Positions 55,316-64,000 of a stretch of DNA of 64,000 nucleotides are shown here, in pieces. Each line of letters opens with the position of its first letter. The stretch's first letter is position 1. The DNA is from Shinella granuli (GTDB lineage Bacteria > Pseudomonadota > Alphaproteobacteria > Rhizobiales > Rhizobiaceae): contig NZ_SLVX01000012.1 of the NCBI RefSeq assembly GCF_004341885.1, positions 62,001-126,000 of the forward strand, in the 5' to 3' direction. A model generated the notes under the pieces. That model ran no database searches and had not been told where the DNA came from. It saw only the letters and a list, made by a program, of their open reading frames with translations. Made by a program: the position numbers and the translations under genes.

Positions 55316-56362
55316 ATGGCTCCGCGTAAAACCGCGTCCACGTCCAGCCGCAAAACGGCGGCAAAGCCTGCAAAGAAAGACTTCACCGGCGGCACCATCG
55401 CCGATTTCTCCAAGGAAGACGACCTGAAGGCCTATCGCGAGATGCTGCTGATCCGGCGTTTCGAGGAAAAGGCCGGCCAGCTCTACGGCATGGGCTTTAT
55501 CGGCGGCTTCTGTCACCTCTATATCGGCCAGGAAGCGGTCGTCGTCGGCATGCAACTGGCGCTGAAGGAAGGTGACCAGGTCATCACCGGTTACCGCGAC
55601 CACGGCCACATGCTCGCTTGCGGCATGAGCGCGCGCGGCGTGATGGCGGAACTGACCGGACGTCGCGGCGGCCTTTCCAAGGGCAAGGGCGGCTCCATGC
55701 ACATGTTCTCCAAGGAGAAGCATTTCTACGGCGGCCACGGCATCGTCGGTGCCCAGGTCTCGCTCGGCACGGGCCTCGCCTTCGCCAACAAGTACCGCGG
55801 CAACGACAATGTCTCGCTCGCCTATTTCGGCGACGGCGCGGCCAACCAGGGCCAGGTCTACGAAAGCTTCAACATGGCCGCGCTCTGGAAGCTGCCGGTC
55901 ATCTACATCATCGAGAACAACCGCTACGCCATGGGCACCGCCGTCTCGCGCGCCTCGGCCCAGACGGACTTCTCCCAGCGCGGCGCCTCCTTCAACATCC
56001 CGGGCTTCCAGGTCGACGGCATGGATGTGCGCGCGGTCAAGGCCGCTGCCGACGAGGCCGTCGAGCACTGCCGCTCCGGCAAGGGGCCGATCATCCTCGA
56101 AATGCAGACCTACCGCTACCGCGGCCACTCCATGTCCGACCCGGCGAAGTACCGCTCGAAGGACGAGGTGCAGAAGATGCGGTCCGAGCACGACCCGATC
56201 GAGCAGGTGCGCGCCCGCCTTCTGGAAAACAAATGGGCAAGCGAGGACGATCTCAAGCAGATCGACAAGGACGTCCGTGACATCGTCGCCGACAGCGCCG
56301 ATTTCGCGCAGGCCGATCCGGAGCCGGATGCATCCGAACTCTACACCGACATCCTGCTGTAA
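55316..56362 (+). CDS. pdhA: Pyruvate dehydrogenase E1 component, alpha subunit
   Basis: The thiamine-diphosphate subunit of the PDH complex decarboxylates pyruvate. The 348 residues start with a basic Ala/Lys/Ser-rich stretch (1-25). Next come [32 protein letters not shown] and the TPP-binding motif [31 protein letters not shown] (GDG...NN). The phosphorylation-loop-like [21 protein letters not shown] is also present. The heterodimeric alpha/beta form is typical of alphaproteobacteria and mitochondria. It is first of pdhA-pdhB-pdhC, with 17 bp to pdhB. Confidence 0.97.
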   Translation: MAPRKTASTSSRKTAAKPAKKDFTGGTIADFSKEDDLKAYREMLLIRRFEEKAGQLYGMGFIGGFCHLYIGQEAVVVGMQLALKEGDQVITGYRDHGHMLACGMSARGVMAELTGRRGGLSKGKGGSMHMFSKEKHFYGGHGIVGAQVSLGTGLAFANKYRGNDNVSLAYFGDGAANQGQVYESFNMAALWKLPVIYIIENNRYAMGTAVSRASAQTDFSQRGASFNIPGFQVDGMDVRAVKAAADEAVEHCRSGKGPIILEMQTYRYRGHSMSDPAKYRSKDEVQKMRSEHDPIEQVRARLLENKWASEDDLKQIDKDVRDIVADSADFAQADPEPDASELYTDILL

Positions 56363-56379
56363 TCCGGGGAGGGACACCA

Positions 56380-57777
<1,398 letters not shown>

Positions 57778-57792
57778 GGGGAGGGCGCCGAA

Positions 57793-59151
57793 ATGCCGAT
57801 CAACATTACGATGCCCGCCCTCTCGCCCACCATGGAAGAGGGCAACCTCGCCAAGTGGCTGGTCAAGGAAGGCGACACCGTGAAATCCGGTGACGTCATC
57901 GCCGAGATCGAGACCGACAAGGCGACGATGGAGGTCGAGGCCGTCGACGAGGGCACGGTCGCCAAGATCGTCGTTCCCGCCGGCACGGAAGGCGTGAAGG
58001 TCAACAGCCTGATCGCCATCCTCGCCGCCGATGGCGAGGATGTGAGCGCCGCCGCTGCCGGCGGCGGTTCGGCGCCCAAGGCGGATGCCAAGCCCGCCGA
58101 AGCCAAGCCGGTCGAGGCCAAGGCCGAAGCGCCGAAGGACGCGGAAAAGCCGGCTGCTGCGGCCCCGGCTGCCACCGCATCCGCAGGTCCGGCTCCGGCC
58201 AAGGATGGCAACCGCGTGTTCTCCTCGCCGCTTGCCCGCCGCCTCGCCAAGGAAGCCGGCATCGACATTTCGGCGGTTTCCGGATCCGGCCCGCACGGCC
58301 GCGTGGTCAAGAGCGACGTCGAGAAGGCAGCGGCCTCCGGCGGTGCCAAGCCCGCTGCCGCCGCAGCGCCGGCTGCTGCCGCAGCCGCCGCCCCGGCCGC
58401 CGCGCCGAAGGGCATGTCGGACGATGCCGTGCTGAAGCTCTTCGACGAGGGCTCCTACGAGCTCGTGCCGCATGACGGCATGCGCAAGACCATCGCCAAG
58501 CGCCTGCAGGAATCCAAGCAGACGATCCCGCACTTCTACGTGTCGGTCGACGTGGAGCTTGACGCGCTGCTGGCGCTGCGCGCCCAGCTCAACGATTCGT
58601 CGCCGCGCAAGGAAGACAAGCCGGCCTACAAGCTTTCGGTCAACGACATGGTGATCAAGGCCATGGCGCTCGCGCTGCGCGACGTGCCGGACGCCAACGT
58701 CTCCTGGACCGATACGAACATGGTCAAGCACAAGCATGCGGATGTCGGCGTCGCCGTCTCCATTCCGGGCGGCCTGATCACACCGATCATCCGCAAGGCG
58801 GAGCTGAAGACCCTGTCGGCCATCTCCAACGAGATGAAGGACCTCGGCAAGCGCGCCAAGGAACGCAAGCTGAAGCCCGAGGAGTACCAGGGCGGCACGA
58901 CCGCGGTCTCCAACATGGGCATGATGGGCGTCTCGAACTTCGCCGCCGTCGTCAACCCGCCGCATGCGACGATCCTGGCGGTCGGCGCGGGCACGGAGCG
59001 GGTCGTGGTCAAGAAGGGGGAGATGGTCATCGTCAACGCGATGACGGTCACGCTCTCCACCGACCACCGCTGCGTCGATGGGGCGCTCGGCGCCGAGCTG
59101 CTCGGGGCCTTCAAGCGCTATATCGAGAACCCGATGGGGATGCTCGTCTGA
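57793..59151 (+). CDS. pdhC: Dihydrolipoamide acetyltransferase (PDH E2)
   Basis: The 452-residue core of the PDH complex transfers acetyl from lipoyl to CoA. One lipoyl domain (1-80, lipoyl Lys in [11 protein letters not shown]) is followed by an Ala/Pro/Glu/Lys linker. Next is the E3/E1-binding domain ([36 protein letters not shown]), a second Ala/Pro linker, and the catalytic domain ending with the active-site [20 protein letters not shown] (His and Asp). It starts 15 bp after pdhB. Beyond its stop lies an intergenic repeat and the inserted DUF559 gene. Confidence 0.97.
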   Translation: MPINITMPALSPTMEEGNLAKWLVKEGDTVKSGDVIAEIETDKATMEVEAVDEGTVAKIVVPAGTEGVKVNSLIAILAADGEDVSAAAAGGGSAPKADAKPAEAKPVEAKAEAPKDAEKPAAAAPAATASAGPAPAKDGNRVFSSPLARRLAKEAGIDISAVSGSGPHGRVVKSDVEKAAASGGAKPAAAAAPAAAAAAAPAAAPKGMSDDAVLKLFDEGSYELVPHDGMRKTIAKRLQESKQTIPHFYVSVDVELDALLALRAQLNDSSPRKEDKPAYKLSVNDMVIKAMALALRDVPDANVSWTDTNMVKHKHADVGVAVSIPGGLITPIIRKAELKTLSAISNEMKDLGKRAKERKLKPEEYQGGTTAVSNMGMMGVSNFAAVVNPPHATILAVGAGTERVVVKKGEMVIVNAMTVTLSTDHRCVDGALGAELLGAFKRYIENPMGMLV

Positions 59152-59156
59152 GACGC

Positions 59157-59205
59157 TTTCCCTCCCCCTTGCGGGGAGGGTGTCCGCGCAGCGGACGGGT
59201 GGGGG
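59157..59205. repeat. Intergenic repeat, left copy flanking DUF559
   Basis: It contains a hairpin ccctcccccttgcggggaggg followed by gtccgcgcagcggac and gggtgggggtg. The same sequence, inverted and lacking the middle hairpin, recurs at 59611-59651. Confidence 0.75.
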
Positions 59206-59231
59206 TGCCGATTGGGGCAGGAACGGTGAAC

Positions 59232-59672
59232 ATGGTCTGGAATCGCGAAAAATCGAATCCGCCCAGTCGTGAAGCGGCGATGAATGCGCCGCGCCTTCGC
59301 CGCTCGATGACGGATGCGGAACGCCGCCTTTGGGCCGCGCTTCGCAAGGAATTGCCGGGCATTCCGGGAACTCATTTCCGTCGACAAGTGCCAATCGGTC
59401 GTTACGTCGCGGATTTCGTATGTCTGGGCAGGAGGCTCGTTATCGAGGTCGACGGTGAAATCCATGCCGATGCGGGACGGAAAAGACGAGATGTCGAGCG
59501 GGAGGCTTATCTTCGTGAACAGAATTTTCGCGTCATTCGTTTCCAGAACCGCGAAGTGATGCTGGATATGACGTCTGTCCTCAGAAGGATCGCCATGGAA
59601 CTCCGCGGAACCACCCCCACCCCTGACCCCTCCCCGCAAGGGGGAGGGGAATATCCCGGGGGGATGCTGTGA
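59232..59672 (+). CDS. DUF559 (Vsr/endonuclease-fold) protein
   Basis: The 146-residue protein has RLRRSMTDAERRLWAALRKELPGIPGTHFRRQVPIGRYVADFVCLGRRLVIEVDGEIHAD, the DUF559 core. Its ADF...VIEVDG arrangement is that of PD-(D/E)xK nuclease folds. Residues about 125-146 (TPTPDPSPQGGGEYPGGML) are encoded by the downstream repeat and are not family sequence. Biological function is unknown; DUF559 genes are commonly found as mobile-looking singletons. The ATG at 59232 has AGGAACGG upstream; an ATG at 59280 is possible. It sits within the PDH gene cluster between inverted repeats and ends overlapping the next start (GTGA). Confidence 0.85.
   Translation: MVWNREKSNPPSREAAMNAPRLRRSMTDAERRLWAALRKELPGIPGTHFRRQVPIGRYVADFVCLGRRLVIEVDGEIHADAGRKRRDVEREAYLREQNFRVIRFQNREVMLDMTSVLRRIAMELRGTTPTPDPSPQGGGEYPGGML
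59611..59651. repeat. Intergenic repeat, right copy flanking DUF559
   Basis: It reads ccacccccacccctgacccc then tccccgcaagggggagggga, the inverted counterpart of the element at 59157-59205. It forms the 3' coding end of the DUF559 gene and the leader of the SGNH hydrolase gene. Confidence 0.75.
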
Positions 59673-60310
59673 AAACCATTCTCTGCTACGGCGACAGCCT
59701 GACCTGGGGCTACAATGCGGAAACGCTCGACCGGCACGCCTTCGAGGATCGCTGGCCGAGCGTGCTCGCCAAGGCCCTCGGGCCCGGCGTCACCGTGATC
59801 GCGGAGGGCCTCAACGGCCGCACCACCGCCTATGACGACCATCTGGCGGATTGCGACCGCAACGGTGCGCGCATCCTGCCGACGATCCTGCACAGCCACG
59901 ACCCGATCGACCTCGTCATCCTGTTCCTCGGCGCCAACGACATGAAGCCCGCCATCTGCGGCACGGCCTTCGGCGCGGTGCAGGGCATGGAGCGGCTGGT
60001 GGAGCTGGTGCGCCACCACGCCTGGTCGTTCGACGCGGCGGAAGGGCCGGAGGTGCTGATCGTCTCGCCGCCGCCGCTCTGCGAAACGGCGAACACCGCC
60101 TTCGCGGCCATGTTCGCCGGCGGCGTGGAGCAATCGGCGATGCTGGCGACGCTCTATGCGGACCTGGCGGACGAGCGCGGCTGCGGCTTTTTCGATGCGG
60201 GCTCGGTGGCCGAGACGACGCCGCTCGACGGCGTGCATCTCGACGCGCGGAACACGCGGGCGATCGGCAAGGGGCTGGAGCCGGTCGTGCGCATGATGCT
60301 CGGGCTTTGA
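59669..60310 (+). CDS. SGNH/GDSL-family hydrolase
   Basis: The 213-residue protein has the family blocks: GDSLTWG (block I with nucleophile Ser, residues 8-14), GLNGRTT (block II Gly), FLGANDMKP (block III Asn) and DGVHLDARNTRAIG (block V Asp-x-x-His). It resembles the arylesterase/acyl-hydrolase subgroup. No signal peptide is present, so it is probably cytosolic. The GTG start overlaps the DUF559 stop by 4 bp. Since that upstream sequence is repeat-derived, the start region may have been remodelled. The substrate is unknown. Confidence 0.88.
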   Translation: MKTILCYGDSLTWGYNAETLDRHAFEDRWPSVLAKALGPGVTVIAEGLNGRTTAYDDHLADCDRNGARILPTILHSHDPIDLVILFLGANDMKPAICGTAFGAVQGMERLVELVRHHAWSFDAAEGPEVLIVSPPPLCETANTAFAAMFAGGVEQSAMLATLYADLADERGCGFFDAGSVAETTPLDGVHLDARNTRAIGKGLEPVVRMMLGL

Positions 60311-60376
60311 CCGGGATCAAGGAGGGAAGGCGCGGGCGCGCTAGGCTGTCACCATCATCAGAAGAAGGAGATGGAC

Positions 60377-60637
60377 ATGCCGAACACCCCGCACCAACTG
60401 GCAGAGGAATTTCCGGAGCATCTGGCCAAGATCCGCCACCTGCGCGAGATCGATGGCCACTTCCACCGGATTTCCGAGGAATACCAGGCGGTGAATCTCG
60501 CGATCCACCGCGCCGAGACGGATATCGAGCCGGTCGATGACTTCCACATGGCCGACATGCGGAAAGAAAGGATGCGGCTCAAGGATGAAATCTACGGGAT
60601 GCTGACGCGGCCGGAAAAGGTCGACGAGCTTCCCTGA
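60377..60637 (+). CDS. YdcH-like DUF465 protein
   Basis: The 86-residue helical protein is of the YdcH/DUF465 family: HLAKIRHLREIDGHFHRISEEYQAVNLAIHRAE then MRKERMRLKDEIYGML, two helices that would form a hairpin. The function is unknown. AAGGAG lies 6 nt before the ATG at 60377; another ATG two codons earlier is too close to that site. It precedes lpdA by 88 bp. Confidence 0.87.
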   Translation: MPNTPHQLAEEFPEHLAKIRHLREIDGHFHRISEEYQAVNLAIHRAETDIEPVDDFHMADMRKERMRLKDEIYGMLTRPEKVDELP

Positions 60638-60725
60638 GGGGCGGAGTGCTTCCGCTCCTCGTCAAGGCCGCGGCGGCGCCAGTCGACCGCGGGCGCAGAA
60701 GAACAACAGAGGAGTGGAAGCGCTC

Positions 60726-62171
60726 ATGTCGAATGCCTACGACGTCATCGTTATCGGTTCGGGTCCGGGCGGCTACATCGCCGCGATCCGCGCCGCGCAA
60801 TTGGGCCTGAAGACGGCCATCGTCGAGCGCGAGCATCTCGCCGGCATCTGCTCCAACTGGGGCTGCATCCCGACCAAGGCGCTGCTGCGCTCGGCCGAGA
60901 TCTTCCACTATGCCCAGCATCCGGGTGATTACGGCGTGAAGATCGAGGGCACGGTGACGCCGGACCTGAAGGCGATCGTCGCCCGCTCGCGCGGCATCGC
61001 AAGCCGCATGAACGGCGGCGTCGGCTTCCTGATGAAGAAGAACAAGGTCGACATCATCTGGGGCGAAGCCAAGCTCACCAAGCCCGGCGAGATCGTCGTC
61101 TCCAAGACGACCAAGGCGATCCAGCAGCCGCAGGCGCCGCTGCCGAAGAACGTCCTGCCGGAGGGCACCTACAAGGCCAAGCACATCGTGATTGCCACCG
61201 GCGCCCGTCCGCGCGCGCTGCCGGGCATCGAGCCGGACGGCAAGCTGATCTGGACCTACTTTGAAGCGATGAAGCCGGAGGAAATGCCGAAGTCGCTGCT
61301 CGTCATGGGCTCGGGCGCCATCGGCATCGAGTTCGCCTCCTTCTACCGCACGCTCGGTGTCGATGTGACCGTTGTCGAGGTGATGAAGACGGTGATGCCG
61401 GTCGAGGATGCGGAAATCTCGGCGCTCGCCAAGAAGCAGTTCGAGAAGCAGGGCATGAAGATCCATCTGGAGGCCAAGGTCGCCAAGGTGGAGAAGGGCG
61501 CCAACTCCATCACCGCCCATGTCGAGATGAAGGACGGCAAGGTCGAGAAGATCACCGCCGACCGCATGATCTCGGCCGTCGGCGTGCAGGCGAACATCGA
61601 GAATATCGGCCTTGAAGCCATCGGCGTGAAGACCGACCGCGGCTTCATCGCCATCGACGGCTACGGCAAGACGAACGTGCCGGGCATCTACGCGATCGGC
61701 GACGTCGCAGGTCCCCCGATGCTCGCCCACAAGGCCGAGCACGAGGCCGTCATCTGCATCGAGAAGATCGCCGGCCTGCCGAACGTGCATCCGATGGACA
61801 AGGCGAAGATCCCGGGCTGCACCTATTGCCACCCGCAGGTCGCCTCCGTCGGCCTGACGGAAGCCAAGGCCAAGGAGCAGGGCCGCGACATCCGCGTCGG
61901 CCGCTTCCCCTTCGTCGCCAACGGCAAGGCCATCGCGCTCGGCGAGGACCAGGGCCTCGTCAAGACGATCTTCGACAAGAAGACGGGCGAACTTCTGGGC
62001 GCGCACCTCGTCGGGGCGGAAGTGACCGAGCTTATCCAGGGCTTCGTCATCGCCATGAACCTCGAGACGACCGAGGAAGAGCTGATGCACACGATCTTCC
62101 CGCACCCGACCATTTCGGAAACGCTGAAGGAAAGCGTGCTCGATGCCTATGGGCGTGCACTGAACGCTTGA
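60726..62171 (+). CDS. lpdA: Dihydrolipoyl dehydrogenase (E3)
   Basis: Reoxidises dihydrolipoyl groups of PDH with NAD+. The 481-residue flavoprotein has [17 protein letters not shown] (FAD site, about 11), the redox disulfide [18 protein letters not shown] with C42 and C47, the NAD motif [19 protein letters not shown], and the C-terminal [12 protein letters not shown] with the catalytic His. The ICSNWGC disulfide loop is a variant found in a subset of alphaproteobacterial E3s. It belongs functionally to the pdh genes upstream although a few genes intervene. A hairpin terminator follows. Confidence 0.95.
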   Translation: MSNAYDVIVIGSGPGGYIAAIRAAQLGLKTAIVEREHLAGICSNWGCIPTKALLRSAEIFHYAQHPGDYGVKIEGTVTPDLKAIVARSRGIASRMNGGVGFLMKKNKVDIIWGEAKLTKPGEIVVSKTTKAIQQPQAPLPKNVLPEGTYKAKHIVIATGARPRALPGIEPDGKLIWTYFEAMKPEEMPKSLLVMGSGAIGIEFASFYRTLGVDVTVVEVMKTVMPVEDAEISALAKKQFEKQGMKIHLEAKVAKVEKGANSITAHVEMKDGKVEKITADRMISAVGVQANIENIGLEAIGVKTDRGFIAIDGYGKTNVPGIYAIGDVAGPPMLAHKAEHEAVICIEKIAGLPNVHPMDKAKIPGCTYCHPQVASVGLTEAKAKEQGRDIRVGRFPFVANGKAIALGEDQGLVKTIFDKKTGELLGAHLVGAEVTELIQGFVIAMNLETTEEELMHTIFPHPTISETLKESVLDAYGRALNA

Positions 62172-62180
62172 ACGTGCTAA

Positions 62181-62210
62181 AGCCCGCCTCCACATGAGGC
62201 GGGCTCCTAT
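62181..62210 (+). terminator. Hairpin terminator after lpdA
   Basis: A 9-bp stem (agcccgcct/aggcgggct) with a 7-nt loop is followed by CCTATTTTC. It lies 10 bp after the lpdA stop and about 50 bp before lipA. Confidence 0.7.
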
Positions 62211-62262
62211 TTTCGGTCCGCAGGATGGGCGCGACGCCGCCCGCCAGGAAAGTGGAAACGAC

Positions 62263-63240
62263 ATGGTCACCATTCTCGACCGCACCAATCTCGATCCCAA
62301 CGCTCCGCGGGTGCGCCATCCGGAAAAGGCCCATCGGCCGGACACGGAAGTGCTGCGCAAGCCGGAATGGATCCGCGTCAAGGCGCCGGTTTCCAAGGGC
62401 TATCAGGAAACGCGCGACCTCGTGCGCTCGCACAAGCTGGTGACGGTGTGCGAGGAGGCGGGCTGCCCGAATATCGGCGAGTGCTGGGACAAGAAGCACG
62501 CGACCTTCATGATCATGGGCGAGATCTGTACGCGCGCCTGCGCCTTCTGCAATGTGGCGACGGGCAAGCCGAATGCACTGGACCAGGACGAGCCGGAAAA
62601 CGTCGCCAAGGCCGTCAGGCAGATGGGCCTGTCGCATGTCGTCATCACCTCCGTCGACCGCGACGACCTTGCCGATGGCGGCGCGGAGCACTTCGAAAAG
62701 GTGATCTGGGCGATCCGCGCGGCTTCGCCCTCGACGACGATCGAGATCCTGACGCCGGACTTTTTGAAGAAGCCGGGGGCATTGGAGCGCGTCGTCGCGG
62801 CCAAGCCGGACGTCTTCAACCACAACATGGAGACCGTGCCGGGCAACTATCTCACGGTGCGCCCTGGCGCGCGCTACTTCCACTCCGTGCGCCTCTTGCA
62901 GCGCGTGAAGGAGCTGGATCCGACCATGTTCACCAAGTCGGGCATCATGGTGGGCCTCGGCGAAGAGCGCAACGAAGTGCTTCAGTTGATGGACGACCTC
63001 AGGACCGCCGATGTCGACTTCCTGACCATCGGCCAGTATCTCCAGCCGACCCGCAAACATCACAAGGTCGACCGCTTCGTGACGCCGGACGAGTTCAAGT
63101 CCTATGAGACGGTCGCCTACAGCAAGGGCTTCCTGATGGTCTCCTCCAGCCCGCTGACGCGCTCCTCGCACCATGCCGGCGATGACTTCGCCCGGCTTCG
63201 GGCGGCGCGCGAGCGCAAACTTCTTGCTGCCGCGGAATAG
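62263..63240 (+). CDS. lipA: Lipoyl synthase
   Basis: This radical-SAM enzyme inserts two sulfurs into octanoyl groups to make lipoyl, the cofactor of the PDH E1-beta and E2 lipoyl domains encoded upstream. The 325-residue protein has the auxiliary cluster Cys C63, C68 and C74 ([13 protein letters not shown]), the radical-SAM CxxxCxxC C89, C93 and C96 (CTRACAFC), and the C-terminal [14 protein letters not shown] with the Ser ligand of the auxiliary cluster. The ATG at 62263 is chosen to begin [22 protein letters not shown], as in homologues. Confidence 0.97.
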   Translation: MVTILDRTNLDPNAPRVRHPEKAHRPDTEVLRKPEWIRVKAPVSKGYQETRDLVRSHKLVTVCEEAGCPNIGECWDKKHATFMIMGEICTRACAFCNVATGKPNALDQDEPENVAKAVRQMGLSHVVITSVDRDDLADGGAEHFEKVIWAIRAASPSTTIEILTPDFLKKPGALERVVAAKPDVFNHNMETVPGNYLTVRPGARYFHSVRLLQRVKELDPTMFTKSGIMVGLGEERNEVLQLMDDLRTADVDFLTIGQYLQPTRKHHKVDRFVTPDEFKSYETVAYSKGFLMVSSSPLTRSSHHAGDDFARLRAARERKLLAAAE

Positions 63241-63264
63241 ACTTTTTCGCCGCCTTCCTTTAAG

Positions 63265-63295
63265 CCCCGCCGTCCTGCCCGACGGCGGGGTTTTT
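63265..63295 (+). terminator. Rho-independent terminator after lipA
   Basis: A perfect 10-bp GC stem (ccccgccgtc/gacggcgggg) with a 6-nt loop is followed by TTTTT, 25 bp after the lipA stop. Confidence 0.92.
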
Positions 63296-63311
63296 CGTTT
63301 CGGGGACGGCG

Positions 63312-63878
63312 ATGACGGTTTCGATCACGATGGAGGACGCGGCCGAACGGCTGAAGACCGCGCAGCGCGTGCTGGTCATCGGGTGCTCGGGCAGCGGTAA
63401 GTCGACGCTGGCGCGAAAGCTCGGCGCGCGGCTGGGCCTGCCCTATGTCTCGATGGACCGCGAGATCTTCTGGCTGCCGGGCTGGACGGTGCGTCCGCGT
63501 GCGGAAGCCCTGGCGCGCCTGCGGGCGATCCTGGCGGAGGAGCGCTGGATCATCGACGGCACCAGCCCCGGCACGCTCGAACTGCGCCTGCCGCGCACGC
63601 ATCTCGTCCTCTGGCTTCGCCCGCCGCGCTGGACGTCGCTTTACGGCGTGCTCTCGCGCTGGCTGAAATTCCGCGGCCGGTCGCGGCCGGAAATGGCCGA
63701 TGGCTGCCCGGAGCGGATGACGCGCGAATTCCTCACCTATATCTGGAACTTCGAGAAGACGCAGAGCCCGGAAATCGAGGAGAACCTTGCGGCATATGGC
63801 CCTGATGTGCCGGTTTGCGTGTTGAAATCCAAGGCGGAGAACCGCCGGCTACTTGCCATCCTCGCGCGGCAATATTAG
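63312..63878 (+). CDS. P-loop kinase-like ATPase (FlaR/adenylate-kinase-like)
   Basis: The 188-residue protein has Walker A VIGCSGSGKSTLARKLG (near residue 23). The pattern LGLPYVSMDREIFWLPGW with an Asp-Arg and a Trp-rich stretch follows, typical of the FlaR/topology-modulation-protein relatives of adenylate kinase. WIIDGTSPGTLELRLPRTHLVLWL also fits. The substrate and function are unknown. The ATG at 63312 has GGGGACGG upstream. It follows the lipA terminator closely and is 9 bp before the next gene, so it probably starts its own transcript. Confidence 0.82.
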   Translation: MTVSITMEDAAERLKTAQRVLVIGCSGSGKSTLARKLGARLGLPYVSMDREIFWLPGWTVRPRAEALARLRAILAEERWIIDGTSPGTLELRLPRTHLVLWLRPPRWTSLYGVLSRWLKFRGRSRPEMADGCPERMTREFLTYIWNFEKTQSPEIEENLAAYGPDVPVCVLKSKAENRRLLAILARQY

Positions 63879-63887
63879 CTCTCGGCC

Positions 63888-64000
63888 ATGCCCCAGTTCG
63901 AAACCCGCCGTCCGGTTCCCCACACGCCAGAACAGATGTACGACCTCGTCGCCGATGTCGAGCGCTATCCGGAATTCCTGCCGCTCTGCGAGGCGCTGAC
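63888..64000 (+). CDS. Coq10/RatA-like START-domain protein (partial, runs off the window)
   Basis: The first 37 residues (MPQFETRRPVPHTPEQMYDL then VADVERYPEFLPLCEAL) are the N-terminus of the SRPBCC/START family that includes mitochondrial COQ10 and bacterial RatA. Family members bind ubiquinone, or in E. coli interfere with ribosomes, and alphaproteobacterial members are more likely ubiquinone-binding. The C-terminal part is beyond the end of the window. It follows the P-loop gene by 9 bp. Confidence 0.85.
   Translation, partial: MPQFETRRPVPHTPEQMYDLVADVERYPEFLPLCEAL

Noticed and set aside
63240-64000. Possible toxin reading of the last gene (RatA-like).
   Set aside because: Only 37 residues are visible, and no antitoxin gene is present; alphaproteobacterial members of this family are better seen as Coq10-like ubiquinone-binding proteins.

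Overview
The window is a GC-rich chromosomal segment of an alphaproteobacterium, almost certainly a member of the Rhizobiaceae (Ensifer/Sinorhizobium, Rhizobium, Agrobacterium or Shinella type; the genus cannot be fixed from the sequence alone). The evidence is a pyruvate dehydrogenase operon whose E1-beta carries its own lipoyl domain, the CckA cell-cycle kinase, a cysteine-poor DksA, a ~2150-residue growth-pole-ring (GPR/RgsE-like) coiled-coil protein, BluB behind a cobalamin riboswitch, and intergenic palindromic repeats of the type scattered through rhizobial genomes. Nearly all of the window is core chromosome. No rRNA, tRNA, CRISPR array, prophage or transposase was seen.

Layout. 1-6.4 kb: rpiA, a DUF2059 exported protein, glutathione reductase, a LysR regulator, a small hypothetical protein, class II DAHP synthase and a GFA-family protein. 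6.4-10.7 kb (minus strand): a TadE/TadG pair and an LtaS-type phosphoglycerol transferase. 11-14.7 kb: NAD+ synthetase, a small membrane protein and a CHASE4-GGDEF diguanylate cyclase. 14.8-20.7 kb: cobalamin riboswitch and bluB, a DUF2865 protein, a PhyH-like dioxygenase, an ABC-F ATPase and a GST. 20.8-27 kb: an HxlR regulator, malic enzyme, a metallophosphoesterase, an MFS transporter and a dipeptide epimerase. 27.1-31.3 kb: a complete MCE (Mla/LinKLMN-type) lipid-transport operon. 31.3-40.6 kb: a Tim44-like protein, the giant GPR protein, an Hpt protein and a 2Fe-2S ferredoxin. 41-47.6 kb: a DUF922 protein, the folP-folB-folK operon, an exported hypothetical protein, the YcjF/YcjX pair and a SixA-like phosphatase. 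47.7-54.5 kb: a GGDEF-EAL protein, DksA, a FliO-like protein and CckA. 54.8-64 kb: an FtsB-like protein, pdhA-pdhB-pdhC, a DUF559 protein, an SGNH hydrolase, a YdcH-like protein, lpdA, lipA, a P-loop kinase-like protein and the start of a Coq10/RatA-like gene.

How the parts connect. The last 9 kb is a pyruvate-oxidation module: PDH E1, E2 and E3 plus lipoyl synthase, which makes the lipoyl cofactor carried by E1-beta and E2. Several genes concern cell cycle, polar growth and envelope: CckA, GPR, FtsB-like, the MCE transporter, the phosphoglycerol transferase, and two c-di-GMP proteins. A TTAA-N7-TTAA motif plus a TTAACCAT half-site, both matching the CtrA consensus, lie between the divergent GPR and Hpt genes and suggest control by the CckA-CtrA pathway. 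Folate synthesis, NAD synthesis and DMB (lower B12 ligand) synthesis make up the cofactor content.

Most noteworthy features: the exact 22-residue (66 bp) repeat array in GPR; the CtrA-like sites beside it; a candidate minus-strand sRNA near 40.7-40.9 kb; a DUF559 gene bracketed by inverted copies of an intergenic repeat inside the PDH region; a Pho-box-like element between the phosphoglycerol transferase and nadE; and a DksA that keeps only one of the four zinc cysteines. No wholly new multi-gene system was found.
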